64,000 bases of DNA from Apostichopus japonicus (GCF_037975245.1 NC_092568.1:5864501-5928500), one strand, 5' to 3'. Counted from the first letter of the stretch, positions 11,601-26,600 are shown. Notes: a model not told the origin generated them from the sequence alone. A program made the numbers and translations.

Positions 11601-14600
11601 GGAATTATCAACAGAGCAGGAAAGAAACAAACACCAAAGAAATATAGGTTAAAAACAGGCTGAAAAGTGCAAAGAAATCCAGAATTGCAATGAAATGGTA
11701 TTAATGCCATGGATGGCAAGAAGCAAAGGCATAGAAAGAGGGGTCTTTGGTCTCAGAGAATTGATAGGAAAGCAACAATATCCTGTATCTACAAACAATG
11801 TAATAGACACAAGGTCACAGATGGCAGCGTGACAAATTTATAAACACTGCAGATAAATGATGCTCAATCAGAGTCTACCTCAGTAAGCATACATGACACT
11901 GCACACGAAGGATAATCATCTTTATTTGTAAAATGCAATATCCCCCCTCCCGCCCCCCCACACCACTCGATTAGACAAATGTCATTGATGTTTCTTGATA
12001 CCATTCCCGACAAGTTTTCCAGCAATGCCTCTAGTGGAAACCAAATGCTACATTAATATTAAAATAAACTCCTGATGGTTTGTGAATGAATTGTTTTCAT
12101 AGAAAGAGGCTAAAGAGCACACAAGTTCTGTAGGAAAAAGTTGAGCTTTTTTTTTTGGCACCATATTGTCACCGCATAAACAGCTGAAGCCTGATAAGAA
12201 CCTGGTACAGTACATATGTAACAACATGCTTTTCTTTGCACCATACTTGCACCACACGAAGAGCTGAAGCCTGATAATGACATGGTACAGTACATATGTA
12301 ACCACGTTTTTCTTTGCACCATACTTGCACCGCATGAACAGCTGAAGCCAGATAAGGACCTGGTACAGTACATATGTAACCACATGCTTTTCTTTGCACC
12401 ATACTTGCACCACATGAAGAGCTGAAGCCTGACAAGGACATGGTACAGTACATATGTACCCACGTTTTTCTTTGCACCATACTTGCACTGCATGAACAGC
12501 TGATGTTCATGTTTTATCAGCTGTCTGCTGTAAACAATCAAACTCAGACCAAGTATCTAACTTCAAAATTGTCACTTTTTACAGATGTCAGGCAGTTAAA
12601 TTGTTTAAATAAACATGAAGTGTAATTTCAAATAGATAAACACAGCAGGTATGATCTGCTATGAGTTGACTACAAATGTCAAACAGACATGAGGAAAATA
12701 TAAGATGGGTACATTTTAATTTAGCATTCTCTGCTTCAGATAAAAGCTTAACTTAATGACTACACTTACTTTACCCTCATGGACTAAAAAAATACCCAAC
12801 CACTCGGGATTTTACCCATCACATGTAGGGATGAAGGTATTATAAAAAACAATAAATGAATTTGTAAACAGTGCAAATGGGAGTGGCAGGAGGGAAGAAT
12901 TGTTCACTTTGTTCATTAGCTTTGATGGCAAATTTTGGAGAAAGGTGTGGTTTGACTATTTCTGCAATGTACAAATGACAGTGATGACGTCATAACTGTA
13001 ATTGAGTAATCGCGAGAAGAGCTATGCGATTAATCCACTACAAAAGAAATAGTCGCCTATCAGCACTACCATGCACGGATATGAAACTAAAAGCTAAAAT
13101 CCTGAAGCTTAAATCCAAAAGATGGAAAGAAATTAAATCCTACCCTTGGCCTGATCCACATTATATCAACTTTGATGGTAGAATCAGTCTGTTGAATGTA
13201 TTTTCATCTCTGGTCTTAAATTGCATTTCTTGCGTAGTGCAATGTGCACTGGTTGTCTTTTCATTCCTTACTAACCAGTTTCTTCCACTGTTTTTTTTCC
13301 CCCTGTCATTTTAAAACCAACATTAAAGTAACAGGTTTAATGTGTTCTCCTAATTATCTACTTGAATGGATATCGTTATACTTCCAGAGATGTTTACAAC
13401 TCAAGTCAAGGAGTGGACATTTATTCAATAAACCTACCATTTAGGATAAAATACACACAATACATATGAAACATCAAATATGCATCCTGAGCCAATTAAG
13501 ATTCCCATCTCAAAGAAGAAGTCAAAGTGTCCTGGCATGATATCACAGTTTGCTTTAAGGCATGATATTACAGTTTGCATTAAGGCATGATATTACAGTG
13601 TGCTTTAAGGCATGATATCAACAGTTTGCTTTAAGGGATAATGCAGGCAAAAGAGACAGAAATTAATAACATAAAGCTTGTGATATGAAGTACATTGATC
13701 CAAATTCCAGCTTAATAAAAGGGCTTGTTCTGTTGTTGAGATATACTGACTTTATATAACTCTACAGAACACTTCTCACCAGAACCAGTGACTGGTTCAC
13801 CTAATTACTGGTGCACTGTCCCATGCAAACCCCTTCTGATCCCAAGATTGGTGAACACAACCAGTCATCAGCCCTTATCACAAATAATACATCAGCAGTG
13901 TCATATCTCAACTGACAGTTGCAAAGAAATCTGCAACACTCACAGAAACCCAAGTGTCTGCTTCCATCATTCCATGGGTTATTAAATCATTAGTTGATGT
14001 CTGACTAATTTGCATATTAAAGCATGCATGTACAGTATGATTGAAGTCGCTGCATCTACTTATCACCGCTTTTCTCCATAACTTGCAAAATCGGCACAAG
14101 CCATTGTGATGCTGGCTTAATTGTGACATGAGAGGATTTTAAATATTACATTTTGCAACCCGGAAGCTTTTTACCAAACATCAAACCAACTGCTAACATA
14201 CCACAAGGGTGCCAGGACTGTACATGGTCAATCTCAAAAGGTTTGGAATATGATTGCCATGCCCATACGTATATAGTTCACAAGGGAGTCCACAACGGAC
14301 ACAAATATGCTGTTCAAAATGCTATCAAACAGGGTGGCAAGGGCAGTGGGAGTTGGGAAGGAAAAAGGAGAAATTGCTAACAAAGAATTGCAAATAGTCC
14401 ATCTGAAAAGGTTTGGAATTGCCATGCCCATACATATGTGGTTCACAAGGGAGTCCAAAACGGACACAAATATGCTGTTCAAAATGCTATCAAACAGGGT
14501 GGCAAGGGCAGTGGGAGTTGGGAAGGAAAATGAGAGCAGGTGGAGAAGTAAAATTTAAATAGTAATCTACAAAGAATGACATATGACATCAATAGGTCAA

Positions 14601-17600
14601 CTTACCCTCAAAACAACAATGCCCATATGGGGAAGGGGGGCCTTTAACCCAACAAAAAACAGAAAGAAGATTGATATCTGTGACAACTTACTGTTCCGAC
14701 TAACGGGTAGAGGAAACCAGCCCCAACGCTGGCACGAACGTCTCGAATTGGCAAGACAAATCCAGTGGGGGCGCCCTTGACTGTAGGATCATCAGACAGA
14801 GACAGGTGGGTCTTAGCCATACAGATGGGGAGATCGTTGAATCCTTGCTTTCGGTATAAATCAACCTTCTTCTGTGCCTCCTCAGATAGTTTGATATCGG
14901 CTGCTCCGTAGATCTTTTTGGCAATAGTTTTGATTTTGTCTTCGATTGGTGACTGCAAAGATAGAGGACACACAGATAACAGGATAGTTCACTATATGTG
15001 TGACAGGATACTAGCTGAATATGTGAGGGGATAGTGTACTATTAATGCAAGGATAGTCAAGTAAGGTGACAGGTCAGTCACTTATTAAAACATAAAAGGA
15101 GAGCCAACCATGAAAGTAAGGGATAGTAAATGTTATCATATTAGGGGGATATAGTCAGCCACTACGATGAGATGTCTGTTAAATGCAAGGGTAAGAGTAT
15201 CAAAAATAATGGTGAGACGGAAGTCAACTGTAAATATGAGAGGAAAGTCGACTATAAATATGAGAGAATAGTCAACTATACATATGATGGTATAGTCGAC
15301 TATAAAATGAGCGGCTAGTCAACATTAAATAGGAGAGGATAGTCAACTATAAATATGAGAGGATAGTCGACTATAAATATGAGAGGATAGTCGACTATAA
15401 ATATGAGAGAATAGTCAACTATACATATGAGGGTATAGTCGACTGTTAATATGAGAGGATAGTCAACTATAAATATGAGAGGATAGTCAACTATACATAT
15501 GAGAGGATAGTCAACTATAAATGTGAGAGGATAGTCAACTATATATATAAGAGAGGATGGTCAACTATAAATATAAGAGGATAGTAATTTATACATATGA
15601 GAGGATAGTCAACTGTAAATGACAGGATAGTCAACTATAAATATGAGAGGATAGTGAACTATAAATATGAGAGGATAGTCAACTGTTAATATGAGAGGAT
15701 AGTCAACTACAAAGGTAGTTGGGATACCCAACAGACAAATCTGTGACGGTGACATAGACATGGTGTGACATTAGTTTTCATAATGAACAGAAATGAAAAG
15801 GCACAAGGAAAGACCACAAACCTTGACATCATACAAGAACTGAAAGTTGCTTGGTTGTTCACATGCCTTCTGCACAGCCTCAGCTAACTTTATGGCGCCG
15901 AGTCCTCCTTCCGCCCAGAGGGTGCACCCCACAGCGTCGAACGCACCAGCTTCTCTCGACAGCTTCTGAATAAGCTCAACTTCTTTGTCAGAGTCAGTTC
16001 TGATAAATCAATACAGAGGACGTTAAATAGAAAAAATAAAAAAATACTTCTTTAATGTGTAAACTGGACTAGGCTAAGTGTATCTGCTGCAAATGTGTAG
16101 TAGGCTAAGTTTACCTGCTATAAAGTATGTTAAAGTGTTTTACACTCAAGTCAAGTGTTGATGTTTATTGTGACAAGCAACAGGCTCATGTTATAAGGAG
16201 CAACGATTTTGAATCATGAGTCTCAATGTCTTAAAATCCTCGCATTTTGTTTGGCATCATTTTCACACAGCAATTGTTGTTGAAAGACATACACCTACAC
16301 ACACAGACATACTACTATCACACAGACACAAAAAATAAAGAGAGAAAGTAATGCTAATAAATAATAAATCTTACGCAAACTGATTGACAGCTACCACTGC
16401 TGGGACACCAAAGAAACTAGCATTTTCAATTTGTTTTCGGAGGTTGCAGAAACCTTTCTCAACGAGTTCCAGGTTTTCTTCAGAATACTCTACTGGTAGA
16501 GGTTTTCCTGCCACTACCTGAGAAAAAAATATCAAAAATCATTTATGAAACATTGGCAAAGCAACAACAGTTTTTATTGTCATCTGTCATACCTAGATTT
16601 TATGTAAACCAGGGAATAAGTTCAGGGGGTCACATTTTTTGGTCAATGGAATTTCACATATTACAAAATTTCCCCAAAATGTTACGCTTACAAAAGCCTA
16701 ACATGAAATTGCCATTGAGCAGTTAAGTTGAAATAGGACTCCACTTAAACATCTCACAGAGGCCTACTTACCTTTGGTCCACCTCCATGCATTTTAATGG
16801 CTCTAATGGTAGCCACAAGTACAACAGCATTTGGTTTAAGTCCCGAGTAACGACACTTGATGTTAAAGAACTTCTCCATCCCAATATCGGCACCAAAGCC
16901 TGCCTCTGTGACTGTTGGCAAATGTGAAGAGTGAAAAACAAATGATATAAACATTATGCATCCAGTTAAATAGGAGGAGAATGATTACAACAAGAAAGAG
17001 AAATGATTTCAAAGGTTTTTGTGCATATTTAATTCACTGGGAAATGATCAAGATTAACATTATTCTGTTTTATCTGAACAGTAGAGCGCATAAAGAACAT
17101 TCAATTTTTAACTGGCACATTATGTGACAAACTCAAAATGCTTCATTATATGTCACACTGTGCACTGGTACATTATAAAGGTGTATTGTACATGACACAG
17201 TATGTGATGCAAGCTAGTGAATGCTTTATATATTAGGTCCCTACTGTACCTAAGTACTGCACATGGTGTTTTACTAGATGGAACACGTGGTGCACCCTAG
17301 TGGATAACTACGCTACATGGTTGATCTACATGGTTCATTATAAAGGTGTATTGTACATGACACAGTATGTGATGCACACTAGTGAATGCTTTATACAGTA
17401 CGCACCTACTGTACCTAAGTACAGTACATGGTGTTTTACTGAATGGAACACGTGATGCACCCTAGTGGATAACTTTGTTACATGGTTGATCTGCATGGTA
17501 CATAATAAAGGTGATGCAACACACACTAGTGAATGCCTTCTTTAGTAGGCCCCTACTGTAACTAAGTACTTTACATGGTGTTTTACTGAATGGAACACAT

Positions 17601-20600
17601 TACATGGTTGATCTACATGGTACATCATACGGTGCACAATACATCGTCCAGTTGAAATGACTTACCAACAAACCCATTTTCACCGACAAGTTTAAGAGCA
17701 ATCTTATCTGCCAGGATTGATGAGTTTCCGTGAGCGATGTTTGCAAATGGACCAGCATGAACAAAGACAGGAGAACCCTGAAATGAATAGAATGCATTGT
17801 GTTACTACAGCTGACTTTACACTATGTGTTTACAGTATCCTTACACACACTATCAAAGCTGATAACACTAATAGACACTCTGGTTAAGTTGTCTCACCTC
17901 CAAGTTCTGCATTAGGTTTGGTTTGATAGCATCCCTCATGAGTACTGCAAGAGCGCCCCCAACACCCAGGTCATCTGATGTGACTGGTTCTCCATTCTTG
18001 TTACTTGCAACCACGATCTTCCCGAGTCGTTCCCTCATATCTTTCAAGTCTGTTGTAAGAGCCAGGATGGCCATGATTTCACTCGCTACCGTGATGTCAA
18101 ACTGGGTCGTACGTGTGATTCCCTTCTCCGTCGGTGATTGGCCGATGGTAATTTGGCGCAGGTATCGATCGTTGGTATCGATCACTAGAGTAAAAAAAAC
18201 AGCCTCTAGTTAGCTTCATCAGCTCATTAAATGGTTTCAGTTATGGTTGGCTTTTAACAGGTTGCACAGCAAGTAACATAACATGTACTAGAGGTAACTG
18301 ATATTTGCACATTTCAGAGGAGATGTGAATAGCCAACATTCAAAAATCCCAACTTTATTACAAAATACCTTTTCAATTGTTATTAAATGTTTATCCTTAT
18401 AAATACAACTGTACAGGCTGTAATGAGTGATTGTGTAAAAGAAAAATGCTACAAATTGTCCATCTACGCATTCAGTTAAGTGCCTTTGGCATTGTTTTGC
18501 CTTAGTCTTCTGATCTTTTTGGCATGATTTGTTTCAGTATTCTGAATCTTTAAAGTTTTAACACTTAAATGAAACAACAATATTAGTACATTTAAATGCA
18601 AACAATGATATGGTTGTCACAGCTTGTAAGAGCTCTTTGAATTAAGTTTATATGAATGAATTTTCAACATCTTAGACTTGTATCTTATGACCTGTGAAGT
18701 TTTTATCCTCTTACGTAACCAACCATTAAAAGTATATGATACTTAAAGTCAAAAGCCCGCACCTCTCTGCCAGGTAATTGTATCTGGGTCAATGTCAAGA
18801 CGGGCAAATTTGCTGATTTCTTCTTCGGTGAGAGAGTCAGGGTCTGTTTTGTTGATTCCGAGACGCTAGAAAATAGGAAGAGTTAGTGTAAGCATCTTAT
18901 CTGAAAGACATGTCACAAGCGCTTAAATATGGAAGTTTGACAAAAAATGTATTAAATGTATTCCAGACAGAAGTTTGAATATATTTAATAACTGTAGATT
19001 GACAAGCCTTCAAATGCTTCAGTATCTTCTACACAAGAAAATAATTCTTTGTAGAAGAAAGTGGCATTAATAGCCTGACATTTTGCCACCTTTATAGATA
19101 AACAACCTCATTCTCTCTCAGGTATAAACAATTCTAATTATCATTATATTTTAATTTGGTGATATGTAATACTGTGATGTTACACTGTTGAGGACAGACA
19201 CAAATTAAACATCGGACTCTCTGATTGGATTATATACAATACTTTGTGAGTCTATCTGCCTGTCAAAAGAACAACAGATGCACTTCAATTCACTCAAAAA
19301 AATGGAGACACTGATTAATCCAAAGAAATGTGTCTCTGTCATGTAATCCATCAATACCTAATCCGTTTCCATCAGCAGTCCAGAAAAAATATATATATGC
19401 ACGACACATAAGCAGCTTCTGGTATTTGGTTACAAATTTCAGACAATCTTACCAAGACTACTGTATTACTTCATAGAGAAAGATGGTTAACTAAGAGAAA
19501 AGTTTCATATCTTTAAATTAATTTAATTTCTTGGGTTTAATATCACTGAATACATGATCAAAAATATCAAGTGTCTCATAGTCTAGATGATTGGTTCATG
19601 TGAATTATTTTTTAGGCTATATTATCACAGTATTTACAATTATTTTTTCATTTTGTTTCCCCCTAATGATATGGATTTCCATTTAAAAACATTGTACAGT
19701 TCATGCTACTTCTCATGCGATGGAAGATCTCGTAAATACAGAAACATCAAACTTACTTCAAGTCTGCCAAGCTGGACAGGTGAGAATGTTCGTGTTCCTT
19801 TCTGCAGAGGCACCAGGCGGGAATACAAGGCTTTATCAGACTGAGTAGTCTCGTGGAAAATTCTTGCATCAATGGCAGCAGCGAGCAGGTTATTGGATGC
19901 AGTGATGGCATGAATGTCTCCGGTAAGGTGAAGGTTGAACTATATGAAAAGGTGCAACATTTAATGGTATTAATCACAGAAGCTCAAGGAAAGGGAAATG
20001 GTGTGAATTGGACTGATAGCATATTCTTCATATTACTATGCTGCTCATATCCTATTCTGTTTCATCATTGAGAGTTTTACACCCAATTCATCTCCCAAAT
20101 TTTCTAATCATGTCATTTAACAAGTTAAGTAGGAAATTTGCTCCACAATTACTTAATCAGTTTTCATTCCTAACTCAGAAATAACACACATATTAACTCT
20201 AAGGGCTGATCCAGCAGGCAATGTGCATTTCTTGAATGAAATAATAATCTGCTTCACAGTCTACCAAAAGACAAGAAGCTTGTAAGAAGCATAAATAAGT
20301 TAGGACCAGGTTAGGACTCACCTCTTCCATAGGAATGACTTGAGAGTAGCCTCCACCTGCTGCACCTCCCTTGATACCAAAAGTTGGACCCTGGGAGGGT
20401 TGGCGGACACAGGCAAACACATTCTTTCGTAGGTGGGCTCCCAAGGCTTGAGTCAGTCCAATTGTGGTGGTGCTCTTTCCTTCACCAAGAGGTGTTGGTG
20501 TCATCCTATACATATAAAGAAAGATAGGTTGAACTGGTTGAACTACTAAGACTACCACAACTGGTTCAGATGAACATAGCATGTGACCACTTACCCAGCA

Positions 20601-23600
20601 ACAACTACATATTGGCCATCTGGGGCTCCAGTGAGCCTGTCAAGGACCCTCAGTGAAACTGGCTTTCTAATTGCCATAGATAGGCATTGCATGTGACCAC
20701 TTACCCAGCAACAACTACATATTTGCCATCTGGGGCTCCAGTGAGCCTGTCCAGGACCCTCAGTGAAACTGGCTTTCAAATTGCCATAGATAGGCATTGC
20801 ATGTGACCACTTAACCCAGCAACAACTACATATTTGACATCTGGGGCTCCACTGAGCCTGTCAAGGACCCTCAGTGAAACTGGCTTTCTACTTGCCAAAG
20901 ATAAACATTGCATGTGACCACTTACCCAGCAACTACTACATATTTGCCATCTGGGGCCCCACTAAGTCTGTCCAGAATGCTCAGTGAAACCTTGGCCTTC
21001 TTCTTGCCATAGAAGTCAATTTCATCTGGAAGAAGTTGTAATTCTTCGGCCAGTTCGGCAACATTCTTTGGTTCTTGAGCTCTTGAGATATCAATGTCAC
21101 TTGGAACAGGAGTCTCTAGTTGCAGTGGAAGGTAACGCATGTTCCAGGCTCCACCCTGAAAAGATTCAGAGACAAAAGTAACATGTTTCAAATGAAAAGT
21201 AACCTACATTTCAATTGCTTTAACCCAGATGTCATTCGTTAAAGGTTTGACTGACTGTGCAGTATTTTTTTACTTATTGTTACCAGGATCATCAACTCTT
21301 CAGTGTTGACAATGACAGCAATAAACTCTACTTCACCGTTTCATCGTCAGTTTTCATCTTCTCAAATTATGAATCAATTCACAAAGTAAACTCTGTAGCA
21401 TCCAACATCAACACACAAACAGTACATGCGCTGTGTGCACTTATAACACACAGGTTATTACCAAATACCGATGTAATTCTTAAACCGACCAAACACTTTA
21501 CACAAACAGCTTTCCATACCTTCTTCATTTTGTGTAGATTCCTCTTGGCCCCCTCGATGGTATTACTCATCAACATGGCCACCGTCATGGGTCCCACACC
21601 CCCAGGAACGGGAGTGATCCATGAAGCTGTCTCCTTACACCCGACATAATCCACGTCCCCGACCATCCTCTGTCCTGATTTCTTTGTTTTGTCTGCGTGA
21701 GAATTAAAAATTCCTAAGAATTGAATAACTACTTTAAAGATTGCTTTGGTTGTCATTAATAAAGTACAAGGGATCTTCTTGTAGAAATGAAGTAGAAATT
21801 TCCCAAATCTACCAAAGTACACTTCATCCTATAACTTACAGCAGCAGTTCTCAATAAGCAGTCCACATGATAAGTTCAGCCTGCAAAACTTTTCAGTCTG
21901 GCCCGTGAAAAAAAAATACACCCACAATATTCCACTAGTCCTGTATGAGCACCTATAATTTCAGTCTTTATAGGCTTTTGATCGTCAACTATTTGCACAA
22001 TGATTAATTTAGCAGAACTTAGGCTACTGTCATTTACCTTTCACCATAACAACATCTGAAGGAAATCATGTCTTTTCCCCACACCATGTGAGTTTTGCCT
22101 AACAATGTATAACAATTGGTGCCTAACCTATTATGATCACATACCTTCTATGAAGTTAATACCACAGTCAATGACCACCGATCCTGGCTTAATCCATTCC
22201 TTCTTGACCATCAAAGGCTGACGGATTCCAACTACGATGATGTCAGATTCTTGCAGCTGGAGGCAAGTTGATACAAACAAAAAAAAAGATAAAATTATCT
22301 GGTAATCAACACTTGTGACAAGTGAAAATGATCGTGGTAAGAAATATTTCTCACATACGGGTAAGGATCAGGCTTGCTAGAAGATGAAACACTTGAACAA
22401 ATGTTAATATTGTACCTTTTAACATCCTCACAAGAAGGAACGTACTATTCATTAAAACTTCATATACATATATATGTCTTAATACAAGTCAAATGGTCCA
22501 TTTGCTAACTTCAAATTTGTTTTGAAAGTTAATACGTGCAGGCAGAAGTGCCAACATAACAACTCTCATTCTAGTCCAGCTCAGAATATCCATGGACGAA
22601 GTACTGTTTAAATTAAGGTCCATGGTGCAATACAGTTGGGTTTATTTAACGACAGAAGACAATAGGAGACTGACCACTGCAGGTAGGTCTTTGGTCCGTG
22701 AATGACACATTGTCACTGTTGCATTCTGGGATCTCAAGAGATCAGACATTGGTGCTCCGACAATCTTACTTCTTCCCAGAACGGCTGCTCTTTTGCCACT
22801 GACTTCAGCACCTGTAATCAATAACATGGAGATTTGTGGGACATGATTTGTGGGACATGAAGGTTACAAATGGCATTCCCAGGAGTAGAATCTTAGTGCG
22901 TGAGGGGTTATGATGGAAAAGTAAGACATCACTGTTTTCATCTTTGTTGTAGGTAGTGTAGGTCTATAGATCAGAAAAGAGCAACATTTGTATTTACTAC
23001 AATTTGAAAATGTTTGGGAATTGGGAACAATTGGGAATTTAAAATAGTCCTGGCGTTCTGGTCTCTCTGTTTCAGAACAATAGAATAGTTGTCAGCCTTG
23101 TCCATTTGGATAATCTCACACTAGGTATATATTTTCCTAATGTTAAATAATAATTAGCTACAGTGGTATAGTGCCTTATATAGGTCATCATCACTTCCCA
23201 CCCATTTCCCTTCATATTCCCAGGCTAGCTCTAAACTAGCTCTAAGAGTCAGCAGTGTCTGTCTGGCTTGTTGTCTATAAAAAGGCTGCCTGATGAAGCT
23301 TCAACTTGCAACAGGTCATTGGTCATTGTGTCACTTCTAGTGATTAAACCTTCATCTATATAAATCATTCCCAAGATACTTACCACACCTTTTGACAAGT
23401 TCTAGACATCCTTTTGGAGTACAGGGAATGAAACATGTATTCAGCTCTCCTCTGGATAGTTTGCCAGCATTGTGGTCAGTGAGCCTGCAATCAAAAATGG
23501 CAACAAAAGGATGCTATAACAAGAGGGATATTAATACACAATGTATTGCTAGGCTTTGTTACCGATACAGAAAACACCAATTCAAGTCCCCCACAAAAAC

Positions 23601-26600
23601 ATAGTTGTCAACACCACTGCCCCCCCCCTTTACTCTCTCTGTACCAAAAAGTCATCTTTAACTGTAAATTTATCCACGTTCTACTTTATAAAAACAACAT
23701 AGGACCCATAGATGACAAGTAATAGCATTTGTCCTTGCAAGATTTGCAAGCAGTCTGATAACCTAGTTTCAGAGGCTATAAGACCTGTTTATCTGTTTAG
23801 TTTTATGTTGCTTCTAAGGAGCTCACCTGTCTGTGTGCTAGACCAATCACAGTCCAGTAAATTTAATTAATGTGCTACTGATGTTTAAAGGGTCATTTCT
23901 CAAAACATTTACATTTGTAGAAATACTATCTGGGGAGAGAGAGTAGTGGCTTTAAATAATCTTCAATAAACATCGAGAGATATATTACACCGTCTCAGCT
24001 TTTCATGAAAAGTTGTGGTAATCAAACCAAGTAAATTTTTAGAGCATTTTTAATCCTACCCATCAACATCTTTGCTAGCGTCAACTTTGTTCAGGAGAAT
24101 ATCTTGGTCCATTGGTTCGTCAGAGTCTGGGGGCATCTGGACAATAATTCCGTGGACCCTGTGATCCTTGTTCAGGGTTTCAATCTGATTTACGACCTGG
24201 AAATAAATGAAGATATGGCAGTTAGGTAACTGTCTACTGAAAATGCTACTGAAAATTTGATATATGATATTATAAAGGGAAGGAGACACTCATTCAAAAG
24301 CAACCTTTTTTTCAAACAATCACTCATTCTGTAAATTTGATATACTTAAAAGAAAGTTTTACCAGTGTTTTAAATAAAATACAAATGTGAAGGACTTTGG
24401 ATATGTGCCATGTAGAGTGTCATGTGAAAAAAACTATTACATTTGGTCTACTTGTAACACTACCAGTTACATATGAAATTCAACTTTTGCAGTACACTCA
24501 TTTCAAACAACAATTAATAACAATCAACCACCATTTCACTTTAAAGCTGCCAAAGTCAACCTTTTCGGTGATGTGGAATGGTAACTGGGCACTTAATAAA
24601 CCATAAAGAATACCAGATTCCCTTACCTGTGCCAGAGTACTGGAGCTTGGAAGCTTGTAGTGCTTAGCTTCCATTCCAATCTGTCAAACAGAAAACAAAT
24701 ACAAAACATAATATAAATATTAAAAATATGACAGATATACCTGACAAAGGGGGAACGGGGAGGGGGAGGGAGGGAGCTACTGTCTAAGTCAATTAGGGGA
24801 CATCTGAAAATATGAAAGGGACCCAGGAATATTTGGGATAGATAATAGTGTCTTCTTAAGTTTCCTGGTCAATTAGGGGGCATTGGAAAATTGGAAATGA
24901 ACCCATGCAAATACGGGATAAATGATAGTGTATTCTAATTTTCATAAAACACTGAAGTACAAATGAAAAGTACAAATAAGGGTCCTGGTCACATAATTGT
25001 ACAGAGGGTCCGATCTGTCCCTAAACGTCTAATGACAGAAAGACAAGATCAAGAAAATGTTCTGAACATTCCAACTGGAAAGTAGGTAGACATCTTCTTC
25101 TCACCATACTTTAAGATAATCAGACACTGAAGAGGTTTTTCCTTAGTTTTTATGATCTTCCATTCTTTGTAGAGTAAAGGTAATGTTCCACTCCGTCAAT
25201 TCATACTTGACAGATCTGGTTAAAGCTTTTTATGTTCAAGTTGAGTGATCACTATGATGTTATTGCTCACTGCTAGTACCACCAGCTTTCCTGAGGAATG
25301 TTGAACCTTTCACATCATAAAGTCTTGAAACAACATGAAGAGATACATTAAACAATCCATTCAGGTGATGTATAAAGCACAGACAGCCACCTCTTAAACT
25401 TCTAGACATTACAGTACCATTATAAGCATTAATCTCTAATGGTACATTCCACTGTGTTATAATATTGATCAGGTATATAGCGAAGTTTATGAAGAAAAGA
25501 TGCAACTCAGTGATACATTCTATTCTTTCACAAGTTTTTCTCTCAATATTATGAGACAAAATAAAACTAAATCTAGGGAAGATCAAGTTTTACAGATACC
25601 CAAATGTCTTCATCCCAGCTGTGTCCTTCTGTCTTACATATACCAGGCTTCTTACCTCACTTGCAGCCTTGATCTTGTGGCTGATGTATTTGTTGGAATC
25701 AGCTGCATCTCCAACCTATTAAAAAAAAAGATTTAAAATTACATTGAGAATTAGTAGTCGCAAAAAGATACATTAATCTTTTACAGATAAAGGGGGGGGG
25801 TTCACATACCCAACCATCTGTTTTGGCTTAAATGACAGAAATCTTTGTGAATAACAACTCCTCCAAACAGCTAAAGTATATCATGTTCTGATTGGGAGAT
25901 ATCCTGGTTTAAAACTTGTGTCTGGGGGTTGTCATTTTGTAAATCTGTGATGTCATAGTGCCACTAGGATCTGAAACCCTTTAATTTCTCTTTTCATAAT
26001 TTCAAGGTAGAATGTTTTACAGCTTGGACACTGAAACCCAATGGCATCATATCAGGATCAATATTTAAGATTCAACATTTGCAAACCCAATGTCCATTAC
26101 AGGAAATAATCATTGTCATTAGAAGAGAAAAAATGATAGCCAGAAAAAAATTGAAGCACATGTGGCTCGATGATGTCATAGTTAGACTTGGTCAAGTCTT
26201 TAGCCTTGTGTTTGTGAAGAAACTTAAAATATGTGATATCTTCTAAGTGGAAGTAATAATTTTCAATTACACAAATGATGATGGTTGGGTAGTTTGGACT
26301 GCTGTAGGCGATGACATTACACACAAAACTTTGCATATATATATCTATATATATATCTTGAGTTACCAATGTTCACAAGTTCTCATGAATAGTCAGTAGG
26401 TGCTTGTGAATATATAACTACTAAGCTGCATTAAAGATATCTACAGCTGTAATATTACTTAGCTAATTAACTCTCCCACACAAATGTCAGGTCTACTCAT
26501 AGAACAACATTCCCACATTGAACTGTATACTGACACAGGCTCACTGTGAATGCACCAAAGTATTTTCTCTACCAGAAAGCCAAAAGGCTTAGTGATTCAT

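Larger units (their letters stand above)
5645..14691 (-). other. MTHFD1 intron 19 (9 kb), repeat-laden
   Basis: This is the largest intron in the window. It carries a 68-bp three-copy repeat (5994-6180), a 25-bp minisatellite (7986-8515), a G-rich run (9780-9830), a GC-rich foldable island (10558-10645), a repeat of about 79 bp (12166-12490), a repeat of about 30 bp (13548-13640) and a two-copy duplication (14227-14530). The open frames seen here fall in these repeats or lack splice context and resemble no protein I know, so I treat them as chance. Elsewhere it is plain AT-rich sequence. Confidence 0.8.

Noticed and set aside
12048-12541. Three overlapping minus-strand frames of 113-146 codons
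   Set aside because: They are the same tandem repeat read in three frames; the repeat units simply lack stops.
20591-20797. Extra MTHFD1 exons between exons 10 and 11
   Set aside because: The copies have a 2-bp deletion, no acceptor sites of their own and would add sequence absent from the family; the direct join 20926 to 20505 restores the expected protein.
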